Source of the DNA: Siphonodentalium dalli
Lineage: Eukaryota; Mollusca; Scaphopoda; Gadilida; Siphonodentaliidae
Length of the DNA stretch: 64,000 nucleotides
Direction: 5' to 3'
NCBI GenBank assembly: GCA_032622095.1
Contig: CP136066.1
Location: 145,979,559-146,043,558 of the forward strand
This document shows positions 23,158 through 34,983 of this stretch, in pieces. The notes beneath the pieces were generated by a model. It made no database searches and had not been told where the DNA came from. It saw only the letters and a list, made by a program, of their open reading frames with translations. A program made the translations under genes and the position numbers. Within the stretch, counting starts at the first letter, position 1. Every line of letters begins with the position of its first letter.

Positions 23158-23935
23158 GTTCCGTAACATATTTATTATGTCAGTGGACAAAATCCGGCAT
23201 ATCCCTTTAAATAAATATCGCTGGAATTTATTGTACTTTGGTAAGATAATTGAGTCGTCTATGGCCAATAACATATCTAACGTCAGTGACGCGCCAAGGG
23301 CGTTGCACGTCAACCCATTGAGTCAATGGCTGATTACCTGTACCAGAAGTAGGACAACTTGTTGAGTTTGATAGTTAATTTATGAGTCTTTAGAATTCCT
23401 CAAATTTATATCGCATGCAGGTTTTGGAACATGGTACTATGTCTTTAAATTCACAGAAAATGTTTTCCGATAGATATCACCTTTTTTGGCGCCAAAATAC
23501 ATAAAAAATATCTCCGATATGACTGAGTATCTGAAAAAACAAGATGGCGGATAAGCACCTAATATTGATTTCATATTAGGTCACCGACCTAATACGGGTT
23601 CATATACCGTCACTATATATCGACGCTGATTGGCTAATTGCAAGAGCTGACATAATAAATATATATATATATATATAAAACATGCATTGTCGATGCGCTT
23701 AGAACTAATCAGAATGTTTGTTTTAATTTTGGATTGTATTCTAATAATGTTTGAAAGGTACCGGTACATGTAAATCGAATTTAGTGAACTCTGTTGATAA
23801 ATTCCATATGAAATAGTAACTCGTTTGAGATCCTCTATATACGACATACCTTTTCCGAACATCAATGTACTTAATATGGATCTTCAGAATGTACATTGGA
23901 TGGGACTCAACTTTTTTTCTTCTGAATTTCGTTTA
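23158..23935. other. No gene seen; AT microsatellite
   Basis: A (TA)n tract lies at about 23657-23678. Around 23565-23600 there is ACCTAATA/TATTAGGT inverted text. Nothing else can be supported. Confidence 0.45.
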
Positions 23936-23937
23936 AT

Positions 23938-24125
23938 GGTATGCCACTGGCAGCTATCTTGGATTTTAATCTTTTGCATGACTAAATCCTTTAGCACTAC
24001 TGCAGACCACATACTTCATCTGATTGAACAAACTTCATGTTGATCCTTGGCGCAACCCTCAGATTGGAGCTATCAATTATTTTGGAATTTCATTAGAAAA
24101 CATGGTGGCCAGTGGATATCTTGGA
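23938..24125 (+). repeat. Relative of the 9.57-10.34 kb array unit
   Basis: GGCAGCTATCTTGGATTTTA, TTTTGCATGACTAAATCC, TTTAGCAC, and AAACATGGTGGCCAGTGG with ATCTTGGATTTCAC follow the order of the tandem array, about 1.1 units long. Confidence 0.75.
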
Positions 24126-24605
24126 TTTCACTTTATATTTATCTCTTCATGTTGAAATCGAGCATTACTTAGTCAATTTCAACTTTCCGCATTTCTAATC
24201 GCTCCATTGGCTGTAACACATGAAATTATCCCCTCTAAAAGTAGTATTATTGACACTTTCATTTGTGATATCTTCTGTTTAATTCACTTGCCAAAATACA
24301 TGTAGATTTCTCAACATTGCATCCCATTATTGACAATTACAGTTTCAATTGGTATATATAAACACATTAATATCAGATTGGCCAGTCGTGGTGTTACTAA
24401 CAAGTGGAACTTAAAGCTTACACTAACATTTATTGATGGTCATGTACATATAATTAATTAATTCTATATGTTAAAATATTACAGCTGGCTTTCTACCATA
24501 TTGCTGATATCCACCCAAAAAGAATTGGTCTGCCATGGTATGCTAATTATGATTCAATCTTATTCACTGAACTTCACTAATAATCATTATATTATCTATT
24601 ATCTA
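24126..24605. other. No feature seen
   Basis: This is AT-rich spacer up to the A|TC insertion point of the next element. Confidence 0.45.
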
Positions 24606-25164
24606 TCTCATATATATTTTGAAGACCTCTGTCTGTCTGTCTGTTTGTCTGTTTGTTTGTCTGTCTGTCATTAATACAAATCTACGATTCTCGACCGATC
24701 GGGACGAAACTTGGTACGTGTGTGTAGTTTGACCAGGCGGTCGTCGTTGTCGTATTGGCGAGCCCGTGCAGCGCATGCGCAGACGAGATCTCGGAAACGG
24801 GTGGAGCTATCGAATTGAAATTTGGTATGTGAATATATATTGCCCCGAGTACGAATTTTATCGGGTCGCCGAGCCCGTGCGACGCCAGCTTCGCGCATGC
24901 GCAGACGAGATCTCGGAAACGGGTGGAGCTATCGACTTGAAATTTGGTATGTGAATATATCTTGCCCCGGATACGAATTTTATCGGGTCGCCGAGCCCGT
25001 ACGACGCCAGCTTCGCACATGCGCAGACCAGATCTCGGAAACGGGTGGAGCTATCGACTTGAAATTTGGTTTTTGAATAGCCCGGACAACGTCGGGCTGG
25101 GTAGAGCTATCGACTTGAAATTTGGTTTTTGAATAGCCCGGACAACGTCGGGCTCATCGGCTAG
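24606..25164 (+). mobile_element. Helitron-like non-autonomous element H1
   Basis: It starts with TCTCATATATATTTTGAAGA after an A and ends with the hairpin AGCCCG..CGGGCT, then CATCGG and CTAG before a T. The features TC at the 5' end, a short hairpin about 10 bp before CTRR, and insertion between A and T without target duplication are the Helitron hallmarks. Inside are a (GTCT)n run, GACCGATCGGGACGAAACTT, and about three ~123-bp subunits with GCGCATGCGCAGACGAGATC, TCGGAAACGGGTGGAGCTAT and TGAAATTTGGTATGTGAAT. There is no Rep/helicase coding sequence. Open frames of 60-120 codons here are subunit artefacts. Confidence 0.8.
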
Positions 25165-25792
25165 TCTATTATATATTTTGGGAAATCTGTCTGTCTGTTT
25201 GTCTGTTCGCGATGGACTCGAAAACAGCCGAGCCCATTTTGATGAAACTTGGTATGTGGGAATACTTTCGGCTGGGGAGTGGCATGGGTCTGTTAATTTG
25301 CCCGTGCGACGTGACCTTGAAATCGGGTCATTTCAAGGTCAAACGCCCGAGTATCACGGGATTTCGATGAAAATTGGTGTCTGGGGATACTTTCGTATGG
25401 GGAGTGTCGTAAGCATATTCGTTTGCCCGTGCGACGTGACCTTGACCTTGAAATCGGGTCAATTCAAGGTCAAATTGCGAATTTTTATGGGATTTCCACG
25501 AAATTTTATTCGTAGGGTTACTTTTATCCACTGAGTGTTTTGGACGGGTCAAATCGTGACCACGACCTGACCTTGACCTTCAAAATGATCAATTCGATGT
25601 CAAATCGGGTAAAACCAGATGGATTTCGACGGGTACTTTTGTCGGGTACTTTTGTCAGGGCAGTGTTTTCGACGGGTCAAATCGTGACCCACCTGACCTT
25701 GACCTTCAAAATGGACAATTCAAGCTCAAATCGTGCAATTCGCCGAAAAGCAGAGGGGAAACAGCCCGGACGAAGTCGGGTCCACCTGCTAG
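25165..25792 (+). mobile_element. Helitron-like non-autonomous element H2
   Basis: It begins directly at the CTAG of H1 with TCTATTATATATTTTGG and ends with the hairpin CCCGGAC..GTCGGG, TCCACCTG and CTAG before a T (25789-25792). The interior repeats GTGCGACGTGACCTTGA and GGTCAAATCGTGACC phrases. The 3' end reappears alone at 61430-61495. H2 sits head to tail with H1; Helitrons are known to form such arrays. Confidence 0.75.
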
Positions 25793-26639
25793 TAATATAT
25801 ATTTTGGAACTTATATCTGTTATCTATGTCTGTCTGTGTGTATGTGTTATAGACTGGAAAACTGCAGGGACTGATAAGACTCAAATTTGGTATGTAGGCC
25901 TACTTTGATCCTGGGAACAGTATGGGCATGAACAATTTCATGTGTGACTGTCCTTGATCTCACTCATATATGCTTATATAGGCATGTCTCTGGACCTTGA
26001 CCGATCCAACTTCAATTTGGTATCTAGATTAGGGGCCTGCGAATAGGGTGTTTTCATTTCGAATCGAATCAGGCAAACGATTCGAAATCGAATCGAATCT
26101 CGAATCATTGTTACTGAGCCAATCTAGTTCAAATACATAGAACGTCGAAGAAATACCTAAAATTGCCTGGCGAAAATCGAATGGTGATCATCGATGTAGT
26201 GCAATATGCACTTACAACAAATGTCTACTTTTCCTGTGCCTAAGGAATCGTTGAGTACAGATACAAAGAGCATACATGAATGGGAGACCGAATAGGGACA
26301 AACGTAAATAGGGACAAGCGAACCGCGTGATGCCTGTTTCATTTTGTTGAATAGCGCAGTATTTTTCACTACATATACACTTGCGATGATTGTGTTGTCT
26401 GTCGCTTGAAGTTGAACTGAGAGACTTATCGGACAATGTTTACAAAAATACTCAGAACTTAGATTCAGACTCGTATTGACTCAAATCAAACAAAGATCTT
26501 AAATCTGGCATACATGTGTGTTATGAAATAATAGTATGTAAATAACCACCCACCACCCCATCCTGCCACCCATAGTATCTTATGCGCCGCAGGCGCCCCT
26601 AGATCATTAGAGTACCCGGGTAGGTAAAAAAATAATGAA
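25793..26639. other. Repeat remnants; no gene seen
   Basis: 25793-25930 resembles another H2-type start (TATATATTTTGG, then GTCTGTC, then AAATTTGGTATGTAGG). At about 26033 TTAGGGGCCTGCGAAT and runs of CGAATCGAATC look like a worn hAT-type terminus, similar to 58235-58305. The rest is unassigned. Confidence 0.45.
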
Positions 26640-26900
26640 AAAATGGCTGCCAGGATCCATTTTGGATTCAAATTCAAATCCATTGGCAGACCATGCACCC
26701 CGTATTTATGGCTAGATAGTTTTCTAATTTTGCAGATAGGAGCTATTGATTTTGAGTTATTTTCAATGAAAAACATGGCCACTGGCAGTCATCTTGGATC
26801 TATCCATGTGGATCTTCGGGGTGACCTCTAGATGGGAGCCTCCTATTTTGACCAAAATTCATTGAAAAACATTGCCACCAGCGCCATTTTGGAATTTACA
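26640..26900 (+). repeat. Relative of the 9.57-10.34 kb array unit
   Basis: Three ATGGC(C/T)..CA..CCAT.TTGGA blocks occur at about 26643, 26772 and 26868, with CATCTTGGATC and ACTCTGTATAACTAAAT, in the order of the tandem array but strongly diverged. Confidence 0.65.
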
Positions 26901-27734
26901 CTCTGTATAACTAAATAATTTGGCACACCCCTTATACCTAACTTGATTATCACCAACCATCGTATGGCTTTTCGGGGTGACCTCCAGTTTGTTCCTTCTT
27001 CTTTATGATTATATTCATTGATAAGCAAACAATTATTTCCTTCCCAAATTGAGCTACAATGTCACTTTCATTTGGCTTACATGGCAAATGTTTTGCAATT
27101 TAAAGAATTTTGTTCTGTTTGTATTCCTTATGTTTGTTTGTTTGTTTGTTTTTTTTTTAAATTTGGTAATTGGTAATATGACTACCATTCATGTAGCCTA
27201 ATTGTGCTGGGGGGGGGGGGGGGTAGTCCAACTGGGAAGTGCCGTCACTGCTAGTTTGTACCTTGTTCAAATAGTTTATAGATGTGACAAAACCGAACAA
27301 CATTTGCTGTTTTTCAAATTTTATATAAATTGCAATGAATTGGGGATGAGAAAATGTTCCAATCACAATGACGTACTTCAGTTGACAACTCACATTTGTA
27401 GAAATAATGAAAGTAACCTTTGCATAATAAATGTAACCTTTACCAAGAATGCTTTATGTATGCAATATGTTTTACATACCATGACTGCTTTTGAGTTGGA
27501 ATTTTGAATTTCACTTCTTATCTTCCTTATTTTCAGAATAAAATAAAATACTTCAGACATTTCATGGCTGCCAAGATAATGGTATTTGGTTTCAAAATAT
27601 AAGAGGTACGTCCCTGATTACTTTCTTCTCAAGATAATGTTGGTCATTTTTGGACTTGAATGGCTTTGTGGCAATAACAGAATTTTATGAAATCAGATGA
27701 TGCTGTTTTTTCTTAGTCCATATGATATCTTACA
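26901..27734. other. No gene supported; acceptor-like site near 27535
   Basis: A poly-G tract (16 G) lies near 27210. At 27516-27536 a long pyrimidine tract ends in TTTTCAG and is followed by a short stretch, a stop, and AAGAG|GTACGT. It looks like an exon by its splice signals only, and no recognisable peptide is encoded. Confidence 0.3.
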
Positions 27735-27982
27735 CTAGCCGATGAGCCCGAAGTTGTCCGGGCTATTCAAAAACCAAATTTCAAGTCGATAGCTCCACCC
27801 GTTTCCGAGATCTGGTCTGCATATGCGCGAAGCGGGCGCCGCACGGGCTCGCCAATACTACAACGTCCACCGCCTGGTCAAACTACACACACGTACCAAG
27901 TTTCGTCCCGATCGGTCGAGAATCGTAGATTTGTATAAATGACAGACAGACAAACAGAGGTCTTCAAAATATATATGAGAAT
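27735..27982 (-). mobile_element. Helitron-like element H1, internally deleted copy
   Basis: On the minus strand it begins TCTCATATATATTTTGAAGA near 27980 and ends with a variant of the AGCCCG/CGGGCT hairpin, CATCGG and CTAG before a T (27735-27738). It has only one 123-bp subunit, where H1 has about three. It is directly followed by the next copy. Confidence 0.75.
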
Positions 27983-28531
27983 AGCCGATGAGCCCGACGT
28001 TGTCCGGGCTATTCAAAAACCAAATTTCAAGTCGATAGCTCCACCTGTTTCCGAGATCTGGTCTTCGCATGCATTTCAAGTCGATAGCTCCACCCGTTTC
28101 CGAGATCTCGTCTGCGCATGCGCGAAGCTGACGTCGCACGGGCTCGGCGACCCGATAAAATTCGTATCCGGGGCAAGATACATTCACATACCAAATTTCA
28201 AGTCGATAGCTCCACCCGTTTCCGAGATCTCGTCTGCGCATGCGCGAAGCTGGCGTCGCACAGGCTCGGCGACCCGATAAAATTCGTATCCGGGGCAAGA
28301 TACATTCACATAGCAAATATCAAGTCGATAGCTCCACCCGTTTCCGAGATCTCGTCTGTGCATGCGCGAAGCGGGCGCCGCACGGGCTCGCCAATACGAC
28401 AACGTCCACCGCCTGGTCAAACTACACACACGTACCAAGTTTCGTCCCGATCGGTTGAGAATCGTAGATTTGTATAAATGACAGACAGACAAACAAACAG
28501 ACAGACAGAGGTCTTCAAAATATATATGAGA
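27983..28531 (-). mobile_element. Helitron-like element H1, minus-strand copy
   Basis: The 5' TC is at 28531-28530 after an A. It has the same GTCTGTC run, GACCGATCGGGACGAAACTT core and three 123-bp subunits as H1 at 24606. The 3' hairpin and CATCGGCTA meet the 5' end of the shorter copy, and the final G of CTAG is missing at this junction. Together with H1 it forms an inverted pair separated by about 2.6 kb. Confidence 0.75.
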
Positions 28532-29178
28532 TTTGAATAAATAAAAATGTAATCAAGATTTGTGGGAGAAGAAATATTATGCGATGTCAAATGTCTAGTT
28601 CAAATCTGCCCAAAGGCCATTGATTGTGTGGCAGACAACTAGTGCTATTTGTCATAAACAGTAGTCCTTGTGTGCTAAAATGAGTGATAATTTGAATCAA
28701 GTTTAATCTCAGGCCATTTTGAAGTAATATGTTAAGAGAATGGGCCATAGTGCCTACTTATGCTGAAGTCATTTTATAAGCTGATGAAAAAAAAACTCAG
28801 TATATTATCACATGATTGAATCCCACTACTAGTATGACAATTTTATAAATTTTCACGCATGATCAGATAGATTTAAAAAAATGTGTGATGCTAATTCATT
28901 TGCAACTTCGATCTATTTTCAGATTGAAGACCTTGTCAAAGAGAGGAGAAGGCATGGTGAAACTCCCTGACTTCAATGTCCCTCTTTCAAATAGATGTAG
29001 CATCATTTACAAATATATAGGCCACTGGATCCGAGCTGAAAGTAATATATGGAATAGTATAGAGATGGGACTTGTACTAAACCAGTATTATCCCAACTGA
29101 TTTCACAAGCTGATTTATTTGAAGGAAACATGAACTAATTACAATTATGAATATAAGATGAATGCAAGGTGCACTATT
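28532..29178. other. Unassigned; possible exon at 28921-29042
   Basis: CTATTTTCAG at 28911-28920 is a good acceptor. It is followed by an open frame (GEGMVKLPDFNVPLSNRC, then YKYIGHWIRAE) and a possible donor AAA|GTAATA; without that donor the frame stops at 29100. The peptide is not recognised and the case is weak. Confidence 0.25.
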
Positions 29179-31881
29179 AGTCGGTCTCAGAAACGCGCTC
29201 CGTAGGGAAATGGTTATCACTTTATATTGATAATGGTTTGTAGGGTACTTTTCGATGAGGAATTTCATGGTGCCGGCTGATTTTTGAAAAAAAGGTGTCC
29301 AATTTACGGTTTTAGGGACCTGAACCCCAATTTATGGTTTCTGCCCTTTTTCCTTAGATATCACCCCAATAAATAATATTTATAGTTCAATTCACTTAAA
29401 TGTAGTAAGCGGACATTTATGCTCATCATATTCCAGCAAAATTTGTGTAAAAAAAATCCAAAATTAGGGTTTTAGCAGTCTGAACCTCAATTTTGGGGTT
29501 TGGTCCTTTTTTCCTAGATGTATGCCTAAAAATATATTTTGTTCTCCCCAATAAGTTTAATTTGCTATGCAATAATATTGATAGTCATTGTTCCATTTTA
29601 AAAAATAGTTTTAAGTTCTAAAATCAGGGTTTCAGGGGCCTGAACCCAAATTTTGTATTTCAAACTCTTCGGTCAAAATTTGACATCTTAGATAAAAATA
29701 TTTCTGTCTCTTTCACATCAATTTAGTAGTAATTATCATATCTAGTGCTGATGTTGTTAGGATATTGGCCAAATTATCACAATATTATGGATTTTGGGTC
29801 TTAACCCCCAATATTGAGGGTCTGAACCCCAATTTTGACATTCTGCCTTTAAAACTCTAAATTGTGGGCCAATTTCCCAAATTTGACTTCTAAAATACAT
29901 TTTGTCCATCAATTTCACTCTGAAAAGTGATTTAGAAAACGGTCGCCTTTTCCAATCTCACTGCAAATTGCCCATGGTTTTGTTGTAATGGGCCAGTCCA
30001 TTAATGTACGCAGGTCTAATTGTTTTCTGTTATGGTCAAGCAAGATTGATGTGAAGGAATTGTTTTCCTCCACAATCGAAATAGGTTTTTTGGTATCTTT
30101 TTGGTCTTGAAATGAATAAACTGGTTGTTTCTTGATTGGATCTTTGTACTCAATTTCTATCTTGCTATCTTGTGGTTCGATCCTCTTAACAAATTCCTTC
30201 ATGGCCGTAACACCACGCATGTTTGCAGTCTCAACATTGGCACACATTTCTACACTGGCAGCAACACTGTTGGCAATATTTATCAATGATAGACTTCGGT
30301 CCCACAAGTTTGGTACCCACGACTTTATTCCTGAACATAAGTTCTTAACATCATTCTTGTCTTTCTGCTGTCGTTGGGATCCAAGTTCTACTTGTTTCTT
30401 AGCATCTGGTAAATATGACATTTTTTGGTTGAGATCTGCTTCAGAACAGAGAGAAGATGGCTGATACGCATCCATCTCTCACTTGCTCCATAGTTTTCAG
30501 TTTCACCAGAAAGCCCTCCTGTCTGCTTGGAAAACCGGTTAACAGTGACTTCTATGAGTTGGTCCATTGGTATACCAGAATGCTTCAGTCCAGTTAATGA
30601 ACCAGTGAATCCACCTTCAGCAAGATAGCTATATGCTTCATAATCTCTTAACACGCAGGTCTCTCATATCCAGGTAGTAATAACATAGATTCGGTACATA
30701 ATTTCGACGACTTTGAGCAAAACACCATGGTTGAAATTTGTGCATAGTTTCGAGGAATCCTTCCCAATTACCAGTTTGCTGGAAGTGAAGCATGTTAAGC
30801 AGTAGTCCCATAATGTCAAGAAATGAATCGATCCACTTACTCATCTCTCGGGGAAATAGAGAAAGAAGCACATGGCCAGGGTGCTGCAAAGCCTAGCTTG
30901 TATAATCTCTCTGCAGAAAGATTTGTGCTCAGTTCATTAAGAATAAAATCCAGATATAATGGAACATAGTTTCCTGAATTGAAAATTACTTGATTAGTCG
31001 TTATATCTATCGTATTGGAGATTTACACAATCCAATTTATCAAATATCTTAAAGAAAATGAGCTTTATATATCTTTATTATACATTTTTGGGTGTTAAAT
31101 GGATGTAATTTGTTCAAATAATTGGGACAGGATATACTAACTGTAAATTTGAAGCCGTAGCTTGGATTATAAGTTGGAAGAAAGTGTCAATTCTGGAAAA
31201 CTTGCCAACAATTTAGGGTTTTTAGGGCAGAACATCAAAATTGGGGTTCAGACCCTCAATATTGGGGCTTCAGACCCATAAACCTTAATTTTGTGATAAT
31301 TTGGGCAATATCATATCAGCACCAACACTAGAAATGATAATTACTACTAAATGGAAGTGAAAGAGACAGAAAAATTATATATCTAGGATGTCAAATTTTG
31401 ACCAAAAAGTTTGAAACCCAAAATTGGGATTCAGACCCCTTGAACCCTGATTTTAGAACTTAAAACTATTTTTAAAAATGGTACAAAGAATATCAATATT
31501 ATTGCATAGTAAATTAAACTTATTGGGGAGAATCAAGTATATTTTTAGGCATACAATCTGGGGAATAAGGGCTGAACCCCAAAATTGAGGCCCAGGCTGC
31601 TAAAACCATAAGTTTGGTTCTTTTTACAAAATTGTTACTGGAATATGATGAGCTTACTACATTTAAGTGAATTGAACTAACAAATATTATTTATTGGTGT
31701 GAAATCTGAGGGAAAAAAGGGCTGAAATTGGGGTTTAGGCCCCTAAAACCCTAACTTGGGCATTTTTTTTCTTCAAAAATTAGCTGGCACAATGAAATTC
31801 CTCATAGAAAAGTACCCTAAAAACCATTCTCAATATAAAGTGAACACCATTTCCCTACGGAGCGCGTTTCTGAGACCGACT
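29179..31881. mobile_element. Long-terminal-inverted-repeat element with a captured or decayed gene
   Basis: The ends AGTCGGTCTCAGAAACGCGC (29179) and its reverse complement (ending 31881) start inverted arms of roughly 700 bp. Both arms carry GGGAAATGGT, GGGTACTTTTC, GAGGAATTTCAT, and several GGGTTTTAGGGGCCTGAACC-like phrases every ~120 bp. The centre (about 29900-31000) holds a broken minus-strand gene. Flanks are AT-rich, so the target duplication cannot be read. The element is not recognised as a named superfamily. Confidence 0.8.
29915..30990 (-). pseudogene. Frameshifted fragment of a multicopy invertebrate protein
   Basis: Four overlapping minus-strand frames read as one protein with frameshifts. 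NYVPLYLDFILNELS (near 30980) is followed by WIDSFLDIMGLLLNMLH, QTGNWEGFLETMHKFQPW and YYYLDMRDL (30889-30638). Next come GGFTGSLTGL, GIPMDQLIEVTVNR, GGLSGETEN and GASERWMRI (30654-30470), then DVKNLCSGIKSWVPNLWD, SLINIANSVAAS, AMKEFVKRI, YKDPIKKQP and WPITTKPWA (to 29915). I recall this order of motifs from large uncharacterised proteins that are highly repeated in cnidarian, mollusc and fish genomes, but I have no reliable family name. At least three frame breaks make it non-functional. Confidence 0.65.
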
Positions 31882-33004
31882 ATATAAACATTTCCAGAAA
31901 TTTGAAATTGGCATTTGTGATGATTAATTTATTGCATCCCAACAAAATATCCTAGATGGTTCCATAATATTTGTATGGTGCACAATTGCAGCCTTCTGGA
32001 ACATATTAGGATGGAGTCAAACCTTTTAGTTAGTGAGATGGAACAAACTGAATGATGATCAATTAACCTCAACCAATTATTGCTAGATTAATCTGTTTCA
32101 AAAATTCCTTCTCCAATGTATCATTTACTAACTTTAAAGCACAACAGTGTAGATTGTGCCAAGTAACCCTGCATTAGCTATCTTACACACATTTCTTACC
32201 ATGTTATCGTAATTATACAAGTTTATATTTTTATCTTCAGTGATTTCTTTGGTTTCTGTGTCTTTTGCTTTTTTCTCCTTAAAAATACATGGCCAAACTG
32301 TTTATGATGACCAGTAGGTCGCAAATTGGCCCCGCATAGATAGATAGATCGATAGTTAATCATCTCAAATACTGGTATGGTCCAGTATGCTACTGGTTTT
32401 TTTCTCTATGGAATGATTTGGTAACTTACATTTAAATTGCAAATGTTTAACTAGAAACTTCTTTTAGTGAGCAACATATATTTAGAGTTGGTGTATGTGG
32501 CAATATGAAAGCCAAAGTGAGCAACCCAGACCCCAAAGAAGCCCACAACCATCCCTTTTTGACATAATTTGTTTTGTTTAATATGAGAATATAGCCTGCT
32601 CTTTTATGGTGTATTACTTTCAATTAGTTAAATATGAGCATGTTGTTGGAACATATTATATGAAAATGTTCTTATTGATTACTTTATCAGTACTGTTGGC
32701 CTTTGACAGTTATTATTAACAATGATTATGTATCTGGTTTCAATTCGCTGCTATTATATTATGGCATTTAGTGCATGTATAACAATAACGCTAACGGTGG
32801 TGTGTTGTATGTTAGTTATATGAGAAAATGAATTCTCCAGGAAAAACACTAGTAAAAAACTAATCCTTTGCTATGGCCGACGCGTTTCGATTATTGTAAA
32901 TCCTCATTCAGGATCAAATGTGGTTTGTGAAAAAGTACGGATTACCTCACCTTTATATAGTCCGTGTGGGGAGAAGCTTTGTTGTGATTGGCTGTTGCCA
33001 TATA
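31882..33004. other. No gene seen; possible LINE 3' fragment
   Basis: Around 32870-32930 GGCCGACGCGTTTCGATTAT and TCCTCATTCAGGATC resemble (reversed) the 3' untranslated region of CR1-like elements. A GATA microsatellite lies near 32338. Nothing else is supported. Confidence 0.4.
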
Positions 33005-33305
33005 TGGTTATCATAATGGTTCTCATGTGTGCAATGGTTCTCAGATGGTTCTTATAAATGGTTCTCATGTGATGTTCCTATATGGTTCTCATGTGTAGGA
33101 TGGTTCTCATGTGATGTTCCTATATGGTTCTCATGTGTGGGATGGTTCTCAAGTGTGGGATGGATGGTTCTCATAAATGGTACTCATGTGATCCGTATAT
33201 ATGGTTATCATGTGCAGGGTGGTTTTTATAAATGGTTCTCATGTGATTAACATATATGGTTCTCATGTGTGGGATGGTTCTCATATATGGATTTCATGTC
33301 TGGAT
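33005..33305 (+). repeat. Minisatellite, ATGGTTCTCATGTG
   Basis: About sixteen short units of ATGGTTCTCATGTG and variants (GGGATGGTTCTC, ATAAATGGTTCTCATGTG, CCTATATGGTTCTC) follow each other with a period of about 17-20 bp. The open frame across it is an artefact. Confidence 0.9.
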
Positions 33306-33650
33306 GGTGTGTTGTCAATTTGGATATAATATTTGTAGAAATTACAACTTTGAACAAGATTATTATCCATTTCTATTTGATCACCCTTCCTGAGTGTTTC
33401 ATATCACTTTAATACAAGTGATGCTGGATAAAAAGGCATTATGCCCTGCAAGTATTCAATTTTGTGTCACTTACTTTCAAATAAGATTGTGATACATACC
33501 TCTTGATAATGAATATAAGTTTGGCCTTTGTTCTCTTATTGTGTTTTTGTTAATGCCTTTTTAAAATTTTACTACAACTGTTACATGTATATATATATTT
33601 ACATTTGTTATTATTCTGATATTTTATTGTTTGTTTTTTGTACAAAGATA
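33306..33650. other. No gene; inverted match to 39.7 kb
   Basis: TCTATTTGATCACCCTTCCT and TTTCATATCACTTTAA at about 33370-33415 are the reverse complement (with differences) of about 39680-39725. This is a dispersed repeat of unknown type. Confidence 0.55.
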
Positions 33651-33857
33651 CAGTAATGCTCTAAGTATTCAGCTCCTTAACGACAGCAGAATTATGGGCA
33701 ACTTTTCAGGATTTAGTCAGAAATATGGCTTGTTGCCATTCATCGGAAAGTTCTCCCCGAGAGCTTTCCAATGAATGGCAACAAGCCATATTTCCGACTA
33801 AATCCTGAAAAGTTAGCCATAATTCTATTGTCGTTAAGGAGACTTAGAGCATTACTG
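33651..33857. mobile_element. Mariner-like foldback MITE, family M2
   Basis: The element starts CAGTAATGCTCTAAGT and ends with AGAGCATTACTG, flanked on both sides by TA. Arms of about 100 bp pair almost completely (GGCTTGTTGCCATTCAT and its complement flank the centre). The CAGT terminus with a TA target is typical of Tc1/mariner non-autonomous elements. Other copies are at 55907-56061 (complete) and 58152-58223 (right end only). Confidence 0.9.
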
Positions 33858-34245
33858 TACCATACATTTGCCATCTTCCACAAAATTTCCTCATACCAAA
33901 TATTATTGGATCTGACATTCTCATTGATTGGTAGCTAGATAATTCATCTTCGTCTATCATTCCATTGTGTTCATTCTTCAGTATTTAGAAATTTAGGTAC
34001 CACAATTATTTTTTAACCTACTTATACAAATTGTATTCCGTGAACCTGAACTTTTTTGGATTTTGTTGTTGCACTGTCAGTGTGTAGGGACTAGACCACT
34101 CCTCTAACAAAGTGGTCTGGTCTCTGGATCCAGTTCTCATGCCCAAGCCAATCCAAAGTGGTTTACTTTAACATAAAAAATTGCTTAGTTTAACAAATAT
34201 TGCAAAATAACACTTGAAACTTTGTTACATACATTGAATTGTCAG
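33858..34245. other. No feature seen
   Basis: This is AT-rich spacer. GTGTAGGGACTAGACCACTC and GTGGTCTGGTCTCTGG near 34083-34130 form a weak inverted pair. Confidence 0.45.
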
Positions 34246-34253
34246 ACTGATAA

Positions 34254-34983
34254 CAGGGTTGGCGCTGGACGAAAATTTTCTCTTCCCAAACTTTTTGCCA
34301 AATGAAATTATTTTTTGCCAAATTAAAAAATATTTGCAAATATAATTGTGCATATAATTGAGAAAATTATCGTGTTTTTATCTTTACCCGAATACTAACC
34401 ACAGACACAGGTAAAATGAACTAGAAAGGCAAGTTACTATTATTAACAAATATCAGAGTAGCAATAAATATCTAAGCAACACCTTCTGGAAACTGCGTTT
34501 AGTTTTGCTACACAGTCATCAAGCACGCATATTATTTCGCCTTGTATTGCTGCTTAAATCAACGAGCCATCAATTAATCCGTCGTCATTCGCAATCAGCT
34601 GATTAACCTATTGTCTTATACTTGCTGGTATTATAACCCTGACATCATAAATGTCGCCATTAATATGCATTGTTACAATGACTACAGGCATCTATAATCC
34701 AAAGGGAGGATTAACTGTCAAAACAAATTAAAATTATTACACTGTTGAGGTATCTACATTGAGATCATGTTACAAAGTACTTACAACAGCCTCATTGAAA
34801 ATTTACAGAACGTCGCTTTTTTCCGACTGTAATTCGGCACGCATAACGAATAACCGATGTTCGATGATGTTTTATGACAAGATAGTTCACATCCCATAAT
34901 TAAAAACTCACTTGCCAAATTTTTTGCCAAATGAAAGTATTTTTTGCCATTGGCAAATTTGGCAAGCGGCAGCACGAACCCTG
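34254..34983. mobile_element. hAT-like non-autonomous element, 730 bp
   Basis: The ends are CAGGGTTGGCGCTG and the reverse complement of CAGGGTTCGTGCTG. They are flanked by ACTGATAA (34246-34253) and ACTGATAT (34984-34991), an 8-bp target duplication with one mismatch, as expected for hAT. Subterminal TTTGCCAAATGAAA(T/G)TATTTTTTGCC phrases occur at both ends. There is no transposase. Related sequence lies at 52.43-52.99 kb and 63.48-63.60 kb. Confidence 0.9.

Noticed and set aside
24671-25908. Overlapping frames with ISETGGAIDLKFGM-like text (also 27858-28492)
   Set aside because: They are translations of the 123-bp Helitron subunits on both strands and are not protein genes.
33029-33250. 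73-codon frame rich in Trp, Phe and Ser
   Set aside because: It is a direct translation of the ATGGTTCTCATGTG minisatellite.
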